The notes: generated from the letters alone by a model not told the origin. DNA of 64,000 bases from Micromonospora sp. C31 (GCF_018070575.1 NZ_JAGPXN010000001.1:186001-250000), one strand, 5' to 3'. Shown: positions 8,510 to 17,417, counted from the first letter of the stretch. Translations and numbers: made by a program.

Positions 8510-9469
8510 GTGCACGTGAAGATCCCCCGCGTTCCGCTCGTCGCGACCCTGGTCGCCGTGGTCGCCGCCGCAGCCCTCCTCGCCGCCCCGGCGCCGGAGC
8601 GCGCCCCGGCCGCCGCCGGCATCGTCCGGGCCACGGGGACGGGCCAGACGGAGACGGGCCGAGCCCCGCAGACCCCGACCACCCCGGGACAGACCACGCC
8701 CCCGACCGCCCCACCGCCGACACCCACGGCGTCAACCGGTCAGGAGTCGACGGCCACACCCAGCGGGCCGGTCCCCGGCGCCACCCGGCCCGGGACCAGG
8801 CCGCCCGTCGTCGACCACGGGCCGCGTACGGGCAACAAGGTGGCGCTCACCTTCGACGCCGACATGACGGACGCGATGCGGTACCAGTTGCGCAGCGGCG
8901 CGGTGCGGTCGTACGCGAATCTGAAGATCATCGACCTGCTGGAGCGGGAACGGGTGCCGGCCACGTTCTTCCTCACTGGCAAGTGGGTCGAGCAGTACCC
9001 GGAGGTGACCCGCCGGCTCGCCGGCAACCCGCGTTTCGAGTTGGCCAACCACACGTACGGACACCTGGCCTTCACTGCGGACTGCTACGGCCTGCCCCGC
9101 ATCGCGGAACACGAGATGACCGCCGACGTGGCCCGGACGTTCGACGTGGTGGCCGCGTACGGGGGGCGGCAGACCCGGTACTTCCGCTTCCCGGGCCTGT
9201 GCCACGACCGCAGGGCCCTGACGGCGCTGGCCCCGCTGGGGGTGACGGTGGTGGACGGCGACGTGGTCAGCGGCGACCCGTTCGCGAAGTCCTGGCGGCC
9301 GGTGGTCCGCGCGTCGCTGGCCGGGGTGCGTCCCGGCTCGGTGATCGTCCTGCACGTGACGGAGGCGAACGCGCCGATGACGGACGAGGCGCTACCGCAC
9401 ATCCTGGCGGGGCTGGCCGAGCGCGGCCTTGAGCCGGCCCCGCTCTCGGAGGTGCTCGGGCTGGGCTGA
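8510..9469 (+). CDS. secreted polysaccharide deacetylase (NodB domain)
   Basis: A 319-residue exported enzyme. An N-terminal hydrophobic segment (residues 9-27, VPLVATLVAVVAAAALLAA) is followed by a Thr/Pro-rich linker to about residue 100, then a NodB domain. Catalytic motifs are intact: TFDAD (114-118, base and metal Asp), HTYGH (181-185, metal His pair), RFPG (226-229) and LHVTEAN near the end. It would remove N- or O-acetyl groups from cell-wall or extracellular glycans. The start is GTG at 8510. Confidence 0.9.
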   Translation: MHVKIPRVPLVATLVAVVAAAALLAAPAPERAPAAAGIVRATGTGQTETGRAPQTPTTPGQTTPPTAPPPTPTASTGQESTATPSGPVPGATRPGTRPPVVDHGPRTGNKVALTFDADMTDAMRYQLRSGAVRSYANLKIIDLLERERVPATFFLTGKWVEQYPEVTRRLAGNPRFELANHTYGHLAFTADCYGLPRIAEHEMTADVARTFDVVAAYGGRQTRYFRFPGLCHDRRALTALAPLGVTVVDGDVVSGDPFAKSWRPVVRASLAGVRPGSVIVLHVTEANAPMTDEALPHILAGLAERGLEPAPLSEVLGLG

Positions 9470-9497
9470 ACCTGGCTCGGCGAAACCCGCAAAAGCA

Positions 9498-9503
9498 TAA
9501 AAT
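9498..9503 (+). promoter_or_regulatory. -10 box for the DUF1540 gene
   Basis: TAAAAT in a locally A-rich stretch, 27 nt before the ATG at 9531. A very strong ribosome-binding site, AGAGGAGG, lies between them. Confidence 0.5.
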
Positions 9504-9530
9504 CGGGGCAAGACTCTAGAGGAGGTCACC

Positions 9531-9833
9531 ATGACCGCAGCAATGGAGATGCCCCGCGTCGAGGAGTGTGTGGTCGCGGCGTGCTCGTACAACCACACCA
9601 ACGACTGCCACGCCTTCGCCATCACCATCGGCAGTCCGGACCACGCGCACTGCCACACCTTCGTCGAGATGCCGGCGGTCCGCGGCGGGGTGGACGGCGG
9701 CACGACCGCGCAGGTCGGCGCCTGCCAGCGCGCGGACTGCCGACACAACGAGCAGCTGGAGTGCCACGCACCGTCGATCAAGGTCGGCCCCGACAACGAC
9801 ATGGCCGACTGCATGACGTACGCCAGCCGCTGA
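9531..9833 (+). CDS. DUF1540 cysteine-rich protein, two repeats
   Basis: A 100-residue protein built of two copies of a cysteine module. Copy one is Cys13-x4-Cys18-x7-Cys26-x14-Cys41. Copy two is Cys65-x4-Cys70-x7-Cys78-x15-Cys94. The spacing is nearly identical, so each module probably binds one metal, likely zinc. It matches DUF1540, whose function is unknown. The near-ideal ribosome-binding site (GAGGAGG, 6 nt upstream) and AT-rich promoter suggest high expression. Confidence 0.88.
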   Translation: MTAAMEMPRVEECVVAACSYNHTNDCHAFAITIGSPDHAHCHTFVEMPAVRGGVDGGTTAQVGACQRADCRHNEQLECHAPSIKVGPDNDMADCMTYASR

Positions 9834-9958
9834 CCTCGCCCGGGGCGCGCCGGACCGGCATGCCCCGCTGGCGGGCCCGCACCACCAGACGGGCAGGGCC
9901 CCGGCGACGCGTGCCGGGTACGCCGGGCACGACGACCAACGCCACCCTGGCTCTCCCG

Positions 9959-11965
9959 TCAGCGCAGGCCGTTGGCCTCCCGGACGACGGTCACCAGCTC
10001 GTCGATGATCCCGGTCAGGGCGAAGTCCTTCGGCGTGAAGACGCGAGCCACCCCGGCGGCACGGAGCTGCTCCGCGTCGCCGCCGGGAATGATCCCGCCG
10101 ACCACCACCGGCAGGTCCGGGCGGCCGGCGGCGCGCAGGCCGTCCAGCACCGCCGGCACCGCCGCCAGGTGCGAGCCGGAGAGCACCGAGAGGCCGACCA
10201 GGTCCACGTCCTCCTCCACGGCGGCGGCGACGATCTGCCCGGCGGTCAGCCGGATGCCCTGGTAGACCACCTCGAAGCCGGCGTCGCGGGCGCGTACCGC
10301 GATCTGCTCCGCGCCGTTGGAGTGCCCGTCGAGGCCGGGCTTGCCGACGAGCAGCCGCAGCCGGCCGCTGCCCAGCTCGCGGGCGGTGGCGGACACCCGC
10401 TCCCGGACGGCGGCCAGGCCGGCGTCCCCGCCCGTCCCGGCGGCGCCGGTCAGGCCGGTGGGCGCCCGGTACTCACCGAAGACCTGGCGCAGCGCGCCGG
10501 CCCACTCGCCGGTGGTCACCCCGGCCCGCACGCACTCCAGCGTCGCCGGCACCAGGTTCGTCGTGGTCGCGGCGTCCGCGCGCAGCCGGGCCAGCGCCGC
10601 GTCGACGGCCGCGTCGTCCCGACCGGCCCGCCAGCGCCGTACGGAGGCCGTGGCCGCCGCCTCGACGGCCGGGTCGACCTGTTCCACGGACTCGGCGCCG
10701 GCGGCCGTCAGCGGCGACGCCTCGGTCTCGGTGAACCGGTTGACGCCGACCACCACGTCGGCGCCGGACTCCATCCGGCGACGCCGCTCGGCCAGCGAGG
10801 CGACCAACGCGCTCTTGAGGTAGCCGGTCTCGACGGCGGCGACCACGCCGCCCATCTCCAGCACCTGTTCCAGTTCGGCCCGGGCCCCGGTGACGATCTC
10901 GTCGACCAGCGCGGTCATCACGTGCGAGCCGGCGAAGAGGTCCGGGTACTCCAGCAGGTCCGACTCGTACGCGAGCACCTGCTGCATCCGCAGCGACCAC
11001 TGCTGGTCCCACGGCCGGGGCAGGCCGAGCGCCTCGTTCCAGGCTGGCAGTTGGACGGCACGGGCCCGGGCGTCCCGGGAGAGGGTCACGCCGAGCATCT
11101 CCAGCACGATGCGCTGGATGTTGTTCTCCGGCTGCGCCTCGGTCAGGCCCAGCGAGTTGACCTGCACGCCGTAGCGGAACCGCCGCTGCTTCGCATCCCG
11201 CACCCCGTAGCGCTCGCGGGTGATCTCGTCCCAGAGCGCGCCGAAGGCCCGCATCTTGGCGATCTCCTCGACGAAGCGCACCCCGGCGTTGACGAAGAAG
11301 GAGATCCGCTGCACGACGTCGCCCATGCGCTCGGCGGGCACCTGCCCCGAGTCGCGGACCGCGTCGAGCACCGCGACGGCGGTGGAGAGCGCGAAGCCGA
11401 CCTCCTGCACCGGCGTCGCGCCGGCCTCCTGGAGGTGGTACGAGCAGATGTTCACCGGGTTCCAGCGCGGCATCTCGCGCAGCGTGTACGCGACGACGTC
11501 GGCGGTCAGCCGCAGCGACGCCGCCGGCGGGAAGATGTGGGTGCCCCGGGAGAGATACTCCTTGATGATGTCGTTCTGGGTGGTGCCGGAGCAGCGGGAC
11601 AGCTCGGCGCCCTGCTCGGCGCCGACCGTGCCGTAGAGGGCGAGCAGCCACATCGCCGGCGCGTTGATGGTCATGGAGGTGTTCATCTCGGCCAGCGGGA
11701 TGCCGTCGAAGAGGGCCCGCATGTCGCCGAGGTGCGCCACCGGGACGCCCACCCGGCCCACCTCGCCGGCGGCGAGCTCGTGGTCGGGGTCGTAGCCGGT
11801 CTGCGTGGGCAGGTCGAAGGCGACCGACAGCCCCGTCTGGCCCTTGGCCAGGTTGCGGCGGAAGAGCGCATTGGTCGCGGCGGCCGAACTGTGCCCGGCG
11901 TACGTGCGCATCACCCAGGGGCGGTCGCGCTCGGGCAGCCGGCCGGGGAGAGCCTTCTCGTCCAT
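9959..11965 (-). CDS. meaA: ethylmalonyl-CoA mutase-type B12 enzyme (MeaA-like)
   Basis: A 668-residue adenosylcobalamin-dependent acyl-CoA mutase. The N-terminal TIM-barrel domain has AFDLPTQTGYDPDH, the form seen in ethylmalonyl-CoA mutases; methylmalonyl-CoA mutase reads FDLATHRGYD there. The C-terminal B12 domain (from about 538) has DGHSNG with lower-ligand His548, then GLSVLSGSH and VVVGGIIP. The family converts ethylmalonyl-CoA to methylsuccinyl-CoA. Catalytic and B12 domains are in one chain, as expected for this subfamily. The adenosyltransferase at 16280 could supply cofactor. An isobutyryl-CoA-type activity cannot be ruled out. Confidence 0.88.
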   Translation of the reverse strand: MDEKALPGRLPERDRPWVMRTYAGHSSAAATNALFRRNLAKGQTGLSVAFDLPTQTGYDPDHELAAGEVGRVGVPVAHLGDMRALFDGIPLAEMNTSMTINAPAMWLLALYGTVGAEQGAELSRCSGTTQNDIIKEYLSRGTHIFPPAASLRLTADVVAYTLREMPRWNPVNICSYHLQEAGATPVQEVGFALSTAVAVLDAVRDSGQVPAERMGDVVQRISFFVNAGVRFVEEIAKMRAFGALWDEITRERYGVRDAKQRRFRYGVQVNSLGLTEAQPENNIQRIVLEMLGVTLSRDARARAVQLPAWNEALGLPRPWDQQWSLRMQQVLAYESDLLEYPDLFAGSHVMTALVDEIVTGARAELEQVLEMGGVVAAVETGYLKSALVASLAERRRRMESGADVVVGVNRFTETEASPLTAAGAESVEQVDPAVEAAATASVRRWRAGRDDAAVDAALARLRADAATTTNLVPATLECVRAGVTTGEWAGALRQVFGEYRAPTGLTGAAGTGGDAGLAAVRERVSATARELGSGRLRLLVGKPGLDGHSNGAEQIAVRARDAGFEVVYQGIRLTAGQIVAAAVEEDVDLVGLSVLSGSHLAAVPAVLDGLRAAGRPDLPVVVGGIIPGGDAEQLRAAGVARVFTPKDFALTGIIDELVTVVREANGLR

Positions 11966-11976
11966 GGCGGGAGTCT

Positions 11977-11982
11977 AAGTTA
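11977..11982 (-). promoter_or_regulatory. -10 box for the mutase gene
   Basis: TAACTT on the minus strand, 11 nt before the ATG at 11963-11965, implying a leader of only a few nucleotides. Confidence 0.45.
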
Positions 11983-12115
11983 CCGTTCAGTCACCAGGGC
12001 TGTGGAAAACCACACAGCTCCATGGAGCGGAAACCCGGGTGCGAAGCGCCCGGCATGGGCGCTACCGCCACACCCCGGCCGGCCCGCCGCCGCAGCCAGG
12101 TCGCACACTTGAGGC

Positions 12116-12964
12116 ATGCATGACGAGCTGGCGATCTCGGTGCGGGGGCTGCGCAAGGCGTACGGGGACAACGTCGCCGTCGCGGGCGTGGACCTCGACG
12201 TCCACCGCGGCGAGGTCTTCGCCCTCCTCGGTCCCAACGGCGCCGGCAAGACCACCACCGTCGAGATCCTGGAGGGCTACCGGCGGCGCGACGCCGGCGA
12301 CGTCGACGTCCTCGGCAGCGACCCGGCCCGCCCGGCCGCGGACTGGCGCTCCCGGGTGGGCATCGTCCTCCAGGGCACCGGCGAGTTCGACGAGCTGACG
12401 GTCGCCGAGGTGGTGCGCCACTTCGCCGGCTTCTACGCCGACGCGGACGACCCCGACAAGGTCGTCGAGCGGGTCGGGCTGGCCGGCAAGGCGAAGGCCC
12501 GCACGCACACCCTCTCGGGCGGGCAGAAGCGCCGGCTCGACGTGGCGCTCGGCATCGTCGGCCGCCCCGAGCTGCTCTTCCTGGACGAACCGACCACCGG
12601 CTTCGACCCGGAGGCACGCCGGGAGTTCTGGGAGCTGATCCGCGACCTGGCCGCCGCCGGCACCACCATCGTGCTCACCACCCACTACCTCGACGAGGCC
12701 GAGTCCCTCGCCGACCGGGTCGGCGTGATCGCGGGCGGCCGGATGGTCGAGGTGGCCACGCCCGACCAGTTGGGCAACCGGCGGGAGGCCCTGGCGACGG
12801 TCTCCTGGCGTACGCCGGAGGGGGCGTGGGAGACGGCGGAGAGCGCGACGCCGACGGCGCTCGTGGCGGAGCTGGCCGCGCGCTTCGGCGGCGAGGTCCC
12901 GGGCCTGACGGTGAGCCGGCCGACCCTGGAGGACATCTACCTGCGGATGATCGGACACCGATGA
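12116..12964 (+). CDS. ABC transporter ATP-binding protein
   Basis: A 282-residue nucleotide-binding subunit. It has Walker A GPNGAGKTT (39-47), a Q-loop (VLQGTGEF), the signature LSGGQKRRLD, Walker B LLFLDEPTTGFDP and the switch His in VLTTHYLDEAE. The C-terminal region after the ATPase core fits the CcmA/DrrA-type exporters. The stop overlaps the start of the permease gene by 4 nt (ATGA), so the two are translationally coupled. The substrate is not evident. Confidence 0.95.
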   Translation: MHDELAISVRGLRKAYGDNVAVAGVDLDVHRGEVFALLGPNGAGKTTTVEILEGYRRRDAGDVDVLGSDPARPAADWRSRVGIVLQGTGEFDELTVAEVVRHFAGFYADADDPDKVVERVGLAGKAKARTHTLSGGQKRRLDVALGIVGRPELLFLDEPTTGFDPEARREFWELIRDLAAAGTTIVLTTHYLDEAESLADRVGVIAGGRMVEVATPDQLGNRREALATVSWRTPEGAWETAESATPTALVAELAARFGGEVPGLTVSRPTLEDIYLRMIGHR

Positions 12965-13806
12965 CCACCACGACGAAGCCGGCCGCGCCGGCCATCACGG
13001 CACCGGCCCGGCGGCCCGGGCCGGTGGCCCTCACCCTGCGGCAGAGCCGGCTGGAGATCACCCAGTTCCTGCGCAGCCGGGAGTCCGTCGTGTTCACGAT
13101 GGGCTTCCCGGTCATCATGATCCTGATCTTCGCGGCGATCTTCGACGACGAGATCGCCCCCGCGGTCAGCTACACCCAGTACTTCATCACCGGCATGATC
13201 GCCACCGGCCTGATGACGGTCAGCTTCCAGAACCTGGGCATCTGGATCCCGATCGAGCGGGACCGGGGGGTGCTCAAGCGCTACCGGGGCACGCCGATGC
13301 CGAAGTGGGTCTGGTTCGCCGGCAAGGTGATCATGGTGGTGGCGATCGGCATCGCCGAGACGGTGCTACTGCTCGCGGTCTCGGTGGCGCTGTTCGACCT
13401 GGAACTGCCCGCCACCGCCGCGAAGTGGCTGACCTTCGGCTGGGTGTCGATCCTCGGCGTCACCGCCTGCACGCTGTGCGGCATCGCCATCTCCTCGCTG
13501 GCCCGCACCGCCCGCAGCGGCTCGGCGGTGGTCACCCCGGTCGCGCTGGTGCTCCAGTTCATCTCCGGGGTCTTCTTCGTCTTCACCGAGCTGCCGACGT
13601 GGATGCAGCAGGTGGCGGCGATCTTCCCGCTCAAGTGGATGTGCCAGGGCCTGCGGTCGGTCTTCCTGCCGGAGGCCTTCGGCGCCCGCGAGCCGGGCGG
13701 CTCGTTCGAGCTGGACCGGGTCGCCCTGGTCCTCGTCGCCTGGTGCGTGATCGGCCTGGTGCTCTGCCTGACCACGTTCCGCTGGACCACCAAGCGCGAC
13801 GGCTGA
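12961..13806 (+). CDS. ABC-2 type transporter permease
   Basis: A 281-residue membrane subunit. The ATG at 12961 overlaps the ATPase stop, so I prefer it to the longer open frame upstream. Six hydrophobic segments are visible: VVFTMGFPVIMILIFAAIF, YFITGMIATGLMTVSF, VIMVVAIGIAETVLLLAVSV, WVSILGVTACTLCGIAI, a segment around ALVLQFISGVFFVF, and VALVLVAWCVIGLVLCL. ERDRGVLKRYRGTPMP after the second segment is the cytoplasmic coupling loop of ABC-2 permeases. It forms the export pore with the preceding ATPase; drug or lipid export is the usual role. Confidence 0.93.
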   Translation: MTTTTKPAAPAITAPARRPGPVALTLRQSRLEITQFLRSRESVVFTMGFPVIMILIFAAIFDDEIAPAVSYTQYFITGMIATGLMTVSFQNLGIWIPIERDRGVLKRYRGTPMPKWVWFAGKVIMVVAIGIAETVLLLAVSVALFDLELPATAAKWLTFGWVSILGVTACTLCGIAISSLARTARSGSAVVTPVALVLQFISGVFFVFTELPTWMQQVAAIFPLKWMCQGLRSVFLPEAFGAREPGGSFELDRVALVLVAWCVIGLVLCLTTFRWTTKRDG

Positions 13807-13809
13807 CCC

Positions 13810-13837
13810 GGACGGGGGCGGGTCACCGCCCCCGTCC
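13810..13837. terminator. bidirectional terminator
   Basis: A 12-bp perfect stem (GGACGGGGGCGG / CCGCCCCCGTCC) with a 4-nt loop sits between the convergent ABC permease and 3-hydroxybutyryl-CoA dehydrogenase genes. Confidence 0.75.
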
Positions 13838-13848
13838 GTCGGCCGGTC

Positions 13849-14697
13849 TCAGTACGTGTAGAAGCCCTTGCCGCTCTTGCGGCCCAGGTCGCCCGCGGTG
13901 ACCATGCGCTGGAGCAGCTCCGGCGGGAAGAACTTCTCGTCCGCCGTGTCGGTGTGGATGTTCTTCGAGGCGTGCATCAGCACGTCCACGCCGGTCAGGT
14001 CCGTGGTGGCCAGCGGTCCCATGGCGTGGCCGAAGCCGAGCCGGCAGGCGGTGTCCAGGTCCTCGGCCGACACCACACCCGACTCGACGAGCTTGACCGC
14101 CTCGACGACCAGGGCCGCGATCAGCCGGGTGGTGACGAAGCCCGCGATGTCGCGGTTGACCACCACGACGGTCTTGCCGATCTCCTCGGCGAACGTCTTC
14201 ACCGTCGCCAGGGTCCCGTCGCTGGTCTTGTAGCCGCGTACCAGCTCACAGAGCTTCATCATCGGCACCGGCGAGAAGAAGTGGGTGCCGACGACCGCCT
14301 CCGGGCGCTCGGTCACCGCCGCGATCTGCGTCACCGGGATGGCCGAGGTGTTGGTCGCGAGCACCGCGTCGGCCTTGCAGATCTTGTCCAGCGCGCGGAA
14401 CACCTCGTGCTTGATCTCCAGCCGCTCGAAGACCGCCTCGACCACGATGTCCGCGTCGGCCGCCGCCTCCAGCTCGGTGGTCGGGGTGATCCGAGCGAGG
14501 GTGGCCTCGACGTCGGACGCCTCGATCTTCCCCTTCTCGGCGAACTTCCCCAACGACTTCCGGATGCCGTCCATGCCCCGCCCGGTGGCCGCGTCGTCCA
14601 GGTCCCGCAGGGTCACCTGCCAGCCCGCCTGCGCCGCCACCTGGGCGATGCCCGAGCCCATGAGCCCGGCACCGACGACCGCGAGTCGACCCGCCAT
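13849..14697 (-). CDS. 3-hydroxybutyryl-CoA dehydrogenase
   Basis: A 282-residue single-unit dehydrogenase. The NAD-binding motif GAGLMGSG is at 8-15, catalytic His139 is in THFFSPVPMM, and the C-terminal domain ends ..DLGRKSGKGFYTY. The length and motifs match FadB2/PaaH/Hbd enzymes that interconvert acetoacetyl-CoA and 3-hydroxybutyryl-CoA. The ribosome-binding site AGGGAGAAGGA is close to the ATG. With the mutase at 9959 it fits short-chain acyl-CoA metabolism. The promoter carries a palindrome over the -35 position (see 14733-14766). Confidence 0.92.
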   Translation of the reverse strand: MAGRLAVVGAGLMGSGIAQVAAQAGWQVTLRDLDDAATGRGMDGIRKSLGKFAEKGKIEASDVEATLARITPTTELEAAADADIVVEAVFERLEIKHEVFRALDKICKADAVLATNTSAIPVTQIAAVTERPEAVVGTHFFSPVPMMKLCELVRGYKTSDGTLATVKTFAEEIGKTVVVVNRDIAGFVTTRLIAALVVEAVKLVESGVVSAEDLDTACRLGFGHAMGPLATTDLTGVDVLMHASKNIHTDTADEKFFPPELLQRMVTAGDLGRKSGKGFYTY

Positions 14698-14732
14698 TTC
14701 CTTCTCCCTCGCCTGTTCGAGTGTCTGCCAGC

Positions 14733-14766
14733 ACCCTAGTCGGCGAGCCTGAACGCATGTTCAGGC
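14733..14766 (-). promoter_or_regulatory. promoter with operator-like palindrome for the hydroxybutyryl-CoA dehydrogenase gene
   Basis: TAGGGT (minus strand, 14733-14738) is a -10 box about 36 nt before the ATG. The perfect 8-4-8 inverted repeat GCCTGAAC-GCAT-GTTCAGGC (14747-14766) covers the expected -35 position. A repressor bound there would block RNA polymerase. The regulator is unknown. Confidence 0.5.
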
Positions 14767-14838
14767 GGTGACCGGGGTGACGATCCTGGCGGGTTCCCCG
14801 CGCCTCGGGGTCGAGGTTGCGATCGGGGACGGGCAGGC

Positions 14839-16281
14839 CTAGATGGTCAGGTCCGGTTCCTCCGGGGCGGTGCCCCGCTCCACCTCGACGCCGAGCGCGC
14901 GCAGGTCGGCCGCGAAGTCCGGGTAGCCCCGGTCCACGTGGTGCACGTCGGAGACCTCGGTGACCCCCTCGGCGCAGAGCCCGGCGATGATCAGGCCGGC
15001 GCCGGCCCGGATGTCGGTCGCGCGCACGGGCGCGCCGGAGAGCACCTCCCGGCCCCGGACCACGGCGTGGTGACCGTCGGTCTTGATGTCCGCGCCCAGC
15101 CGCATCATCTCGTTGGCGAACATGAACCGCCCGTCGAAGATGTTCTCGGTGATCAGGGAGGCCCCGTCGCTGACCGCGGCCAGCCCGATCGCCATCGGCA
15201 GCAGGTCGGTGGCGAAGCCCGGGTACGGCAGCGTGACGACGTCCACCGCCTGCGGGCGGTCGTCCATCCGGATCCGGAAGGCGTCGCCCCGGGTCTCCAC
15301 CAGGCCCCCGGCGGAGACCAGCTTGTCGAGCGCGACCTCCAGGAACCCCGGCTCCACCCCGGTCACGGTGACGTCCCCCCGGGTCATCGCCGCACCGAAC
15401 GCCCAGGTGCCGGCCACGATCCGGTCCCCCACCGTGGCGTGCCGCACCGGCCACAGCCCTGGCACCCCCTCGATGTGCAGGGTGGAGGTGCCGGCACCGG
15501 AGATCCGGGCACCCATCTGGTTGAGCATGGTGCAGATGTCGACGATCTCCGGCTCCCGGGCGGCGTTCTCGATGAGGCTCGGCCCCCGGGCCAGCACCGC
15601 CGCCATGACCAGGTTCTCCGTCGCCCCGACGCTGGGAAAGTCCAGCAGGATCTCCGCGCCGTGCAGCCCGTGCGGCGCCGACGCGATCACGAAGCCGTGC
15701 TCGCCGGAGATCTCCGCGCCCATCCGGGTCAACCCGGAGACGTGCATGTCCAGGCCCCGCGAGCCGATGGCGTCCCCGCCCGGATGGGCCACCCGCACGT
15801 ACCCCCGGCGGGCCAGCAGCGGGCCCAGCACACAGATCGAGGCGCGCAGCCGGCGTACGAGGTCGTAGTCCGCCTCGGCACCCGGCTGCTCGGGCACGTC
15901 GATGACGACCGAACGGGACCGGGCCACCCCGTCGTACGCGACCATCGGGTCGACCGGGTCGTCGGCGTCGAAGTGGACGCCGCAACCGAGCCGGCGGAGC
16001 ACCTCGCCCATGATCGCTATGTCGGTGATCCGGGGCACGTTGGTGATCACGCTGCGGCCCGGGGCGAGCAACGCGGCGGCCATCAGCTTCAGCGCCGAGT
16101 TCTTGGCGCCGACGACGTGCACCGTGCCGGCCAGGCGTGCGTCGCCGCGCACCCGGATGACGTCGAGGTCGTTGACCGCCGGGTCACCGGCGTCGCGGGG
16201 ACCCACCCCGGCCGTCCGGACGGCGGTGCCGCCCGGGCGCTCCGGGATCGTCAGGTCCGGTATCCGTAGGCTGTGCGTCAT
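14839..16281 (-). CDS. murA: UDP-N-acetylglucosamine 1-carboxyvinyltransferase with Asp at the catalytic Cys site
   Basis: MurA catalyses the first committed step of peptidoglycan synthesis, transferring enolpyruvate from PEP to UDP-GlcNAc. This chain has 480 residues: GAKNSALKL (Lys60-Asn61), [16 protein letters not shown] and the substrate loop [15 protein letters not shown]. Asp170 replaces the cysteine that is alkylated by fosfomycin (PGGC in most bacteria). The ATG at 16279-16281 is supported by GAGGTGG 7 nt upstream. A GTG at 16206 would give a length nearer the norm. The ATG shares the palindrome CATG with the divergent adenosyltransferase start. Confidence 0.95.
   Translation of the reverse strand: MTHSLRIPDLTIPERPGGTAVRTAGVGPRDAGDPAVNDLDVIRVRGDARLAGTVHVVGAKNSALKLMAAALLAPGRSVITNVPRITDIAIMGEVLRRLGCGVHFDADDPVDPMVAYDGVARSRSVVIDVPEQPGAEADYDLVRRLRASICVLGPLLARRGYVRVAHPGGDAIGSRGLDMHVSGLTRMGAEISGEHGFVIASAPHGLHGAEILLDFPSVGATENLVMAAVLARGPSLIENAAREPEIVDICTMLNQMGARISGAGTSTLHIEGVPGLWPVRHATVGDRIVAGTWAFGAAMTRGDVTVTGVEPGFLEVALDKLVSAGGLVETRGDAFRIRMDDRPQAVDVVTLPYPGFATDLLPMAIGLAAVSDGASLITENIFDGRFMFANEMMRLGADIKTDGHHAVVRGREVLSGAPVRATDIRAGAGLIIAGLCAEGVTEVSDVHHVDRGYPDFAADLRALGVEVERGTAPEEPDLTI
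16267..16272 (+). promoter_or_regulatory. -10 box of a leaderless promoter (adenosyltransferase)
   Basis: TAGGCT lies 7 nt before the ATG at 16280, with no ribosome-binding site. The box falls inside the 5' end of the murA reading frame on the other strand. Confidence 0.65.
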
Positions 16282-16852
16282 GGCCGTCCACCTCACGCGC
16301 ATCTACACCAAGGCCGGCGATGCCGGCATGACCAGGCTGAGCAACAACGAGCAGGTGCCGAAGACCGATCCGCGCATCTCCGCGTACGCGGACGTCGACG
16401 AGTGCAACGCCGCGATCGGCGTGGCGCTCGCCCTGGGGCAGCTCGACGACGAGCTGCGGGTCGTCCTGGCGTCGATCCAGAACGACATGTTCGACGTGGG
16501 CGCCGACCTGGCCACCCCCGTCGAGCCCGACCCGAAGTACCCGCCGCTGCGGGTCACCGAGGCGTACGTCGAGCGCCTGGAGGGCTGGTGCGACGAGTAC
16601 AACGCACGCCTGAGCAAGCTCGACTCCTTCATCCTCCCCGGCGGCACCGCGGGTGCGGCGCTGCTGCACGTGGCGCGGACGGTCGCCCGGCGCGCGGAGC
16701 GGGCGGCGTGGGCCCTGGTCGCGCACGACCCCGATCGGACCAGCCCGCTCCCGGCAAAGTATCTCAACCGGCTCTCTGATCTGCTCTTTATCCTGTCAAG
16801 GACGGCAAATCCGGACGGAGATGTGCTATGGGTGCCGGGCGGTAACCGCTGA
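16280..16852 (+). CDS. cob(I)alamin adenosyltransferase (PduO type)
   Basis: A 190-residue enzyme that transfers adenosyl from ATP to cob(I)alamin to make coenzyme B12. It has the N-terminal ATP-binding segment [14 protein letters not shown] and the C-terminal PduO signature [25 protein letters not shown], with DECNAAIG between. Usual length for PduO/MMAB. Start ATG 16280 follows a leaderless promoter. It could supply cofactor to the mutase at 9959, although it is not in the same operon. Confidence 0.93.
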   Translation: MAVHLTRIYTKAGDAGMTRLSNNEQVPKTDPRISAYADVDECNAAIGVALALGQLDDELRVVLASIQNDMFDVGADLATPVEPDPKYPPLRVTEAYVERLEGWCDEYNARLSKLDSFILPGGTAGAALLHVARTVARRAERAAWALVAHDPDRTSPLPAKYLNRLSDLLFILSRTANPDGDVLWVPGGNR

Positions 16853-16864
16853 GCAGGTGCCCCT

Positions 16865-16893
16865 CGTGCCCGCCGGAGACCCCGGCGGGCACG
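16865..16893 (+). terminator. terminator of the adenosyltransferase gene
   Basis: Perfect 12-bp stem CGTGCCCGCCGG / CCGGCGGGCACG with a 5-nt loop, 12 nt behind the stop codon. There is no T-run, as is common in GC-rich actinobacteria. Confidence 0.75.
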
Positions 16894-16961
16894 CTTGCGG
16901 GATCAAGCCTCACCGCCCGGAGCGGGTGGGCTCCCCGGAAACCCCCAAGGACGAGGGGCCG

Positions 16962-17417
16962 TCAGGCGGCGGGCCAGTCCTGGGAGGCCATACGCGGCGA
17001 GACCGCCCCCGGAGGGGCGGCCTCGAGCCAGGAGAGGAATCCGGTGACCGTGGACCGGGCCATGGCGATCTCCACCGGGGCGTGGTCGCTCGTACAGCGG
17101 AGGATGACCCAGTCGGCGGGCATCGAGAGGCGCTCCTGCCCCTCGGGAAGCCGCCGCCGCTCGACGGCCAACTCCTTGCGGGAGAGCACCCGGGTGGGCC
17201 GGATCGCGAAGCTGAACAGCCGGTACCAGCGCAGTTCGTCGCCGACGAAACGGCCGAAGCCGGGCGACCAGCCGCGCCCGTCGAGCATGGTGGAGGTCCG
17301 TACGCCGAGCCGGATGATGCCCCCGCTACGGGTGACGACGGCCCGCCGGGCGAAGAGGATCAGGAGTGCGCCGAGGATGACGGCGACGCCGATTCCGACC
17401 CCTTCGACGATCTCCAT
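16962..17417 (-). CDS. DUF2550 membrane-anchored protein
   Basis: A 151-residue protein with one N-terminal transmembrane segment (residues 4-23, VEGVGIGVAVILGALLILFA) and a cytoplasmic domain containing RSGGIIRLGVR, GRGWSPGFGRFVGDELRWYRLFS and WVILRCTSDHAPVEIAM. Matches DUF2550, a family found just downstream of atpC in many actinobacteria. Its start is 12 nt behind the atpC stop, so the two are co-transcribed. Function unknown. Confidence 0.85.
   Translation of the reverse strand: MEIVEGVGIGVAVILGALLILFARRAVVTRSGGIIRLGVRTSTMLDGRGWSPGFGRFVGDELRWYRLFSFAIRPTRVLSRKELAVERRRLPEGQERLSMPADWVILRCTSDHAPVEIAMARSTVTGFLSWLEAAPPGAVSPRMASQDWPAA

Noticed and set aside
8732..9355. Minus-strand ORF opposite the polysaccharide deacetylase
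   Set aside because: Antisense shadow; composition is His/Arg/Gly-rich, whereas the plus strand has all NodB motifs.
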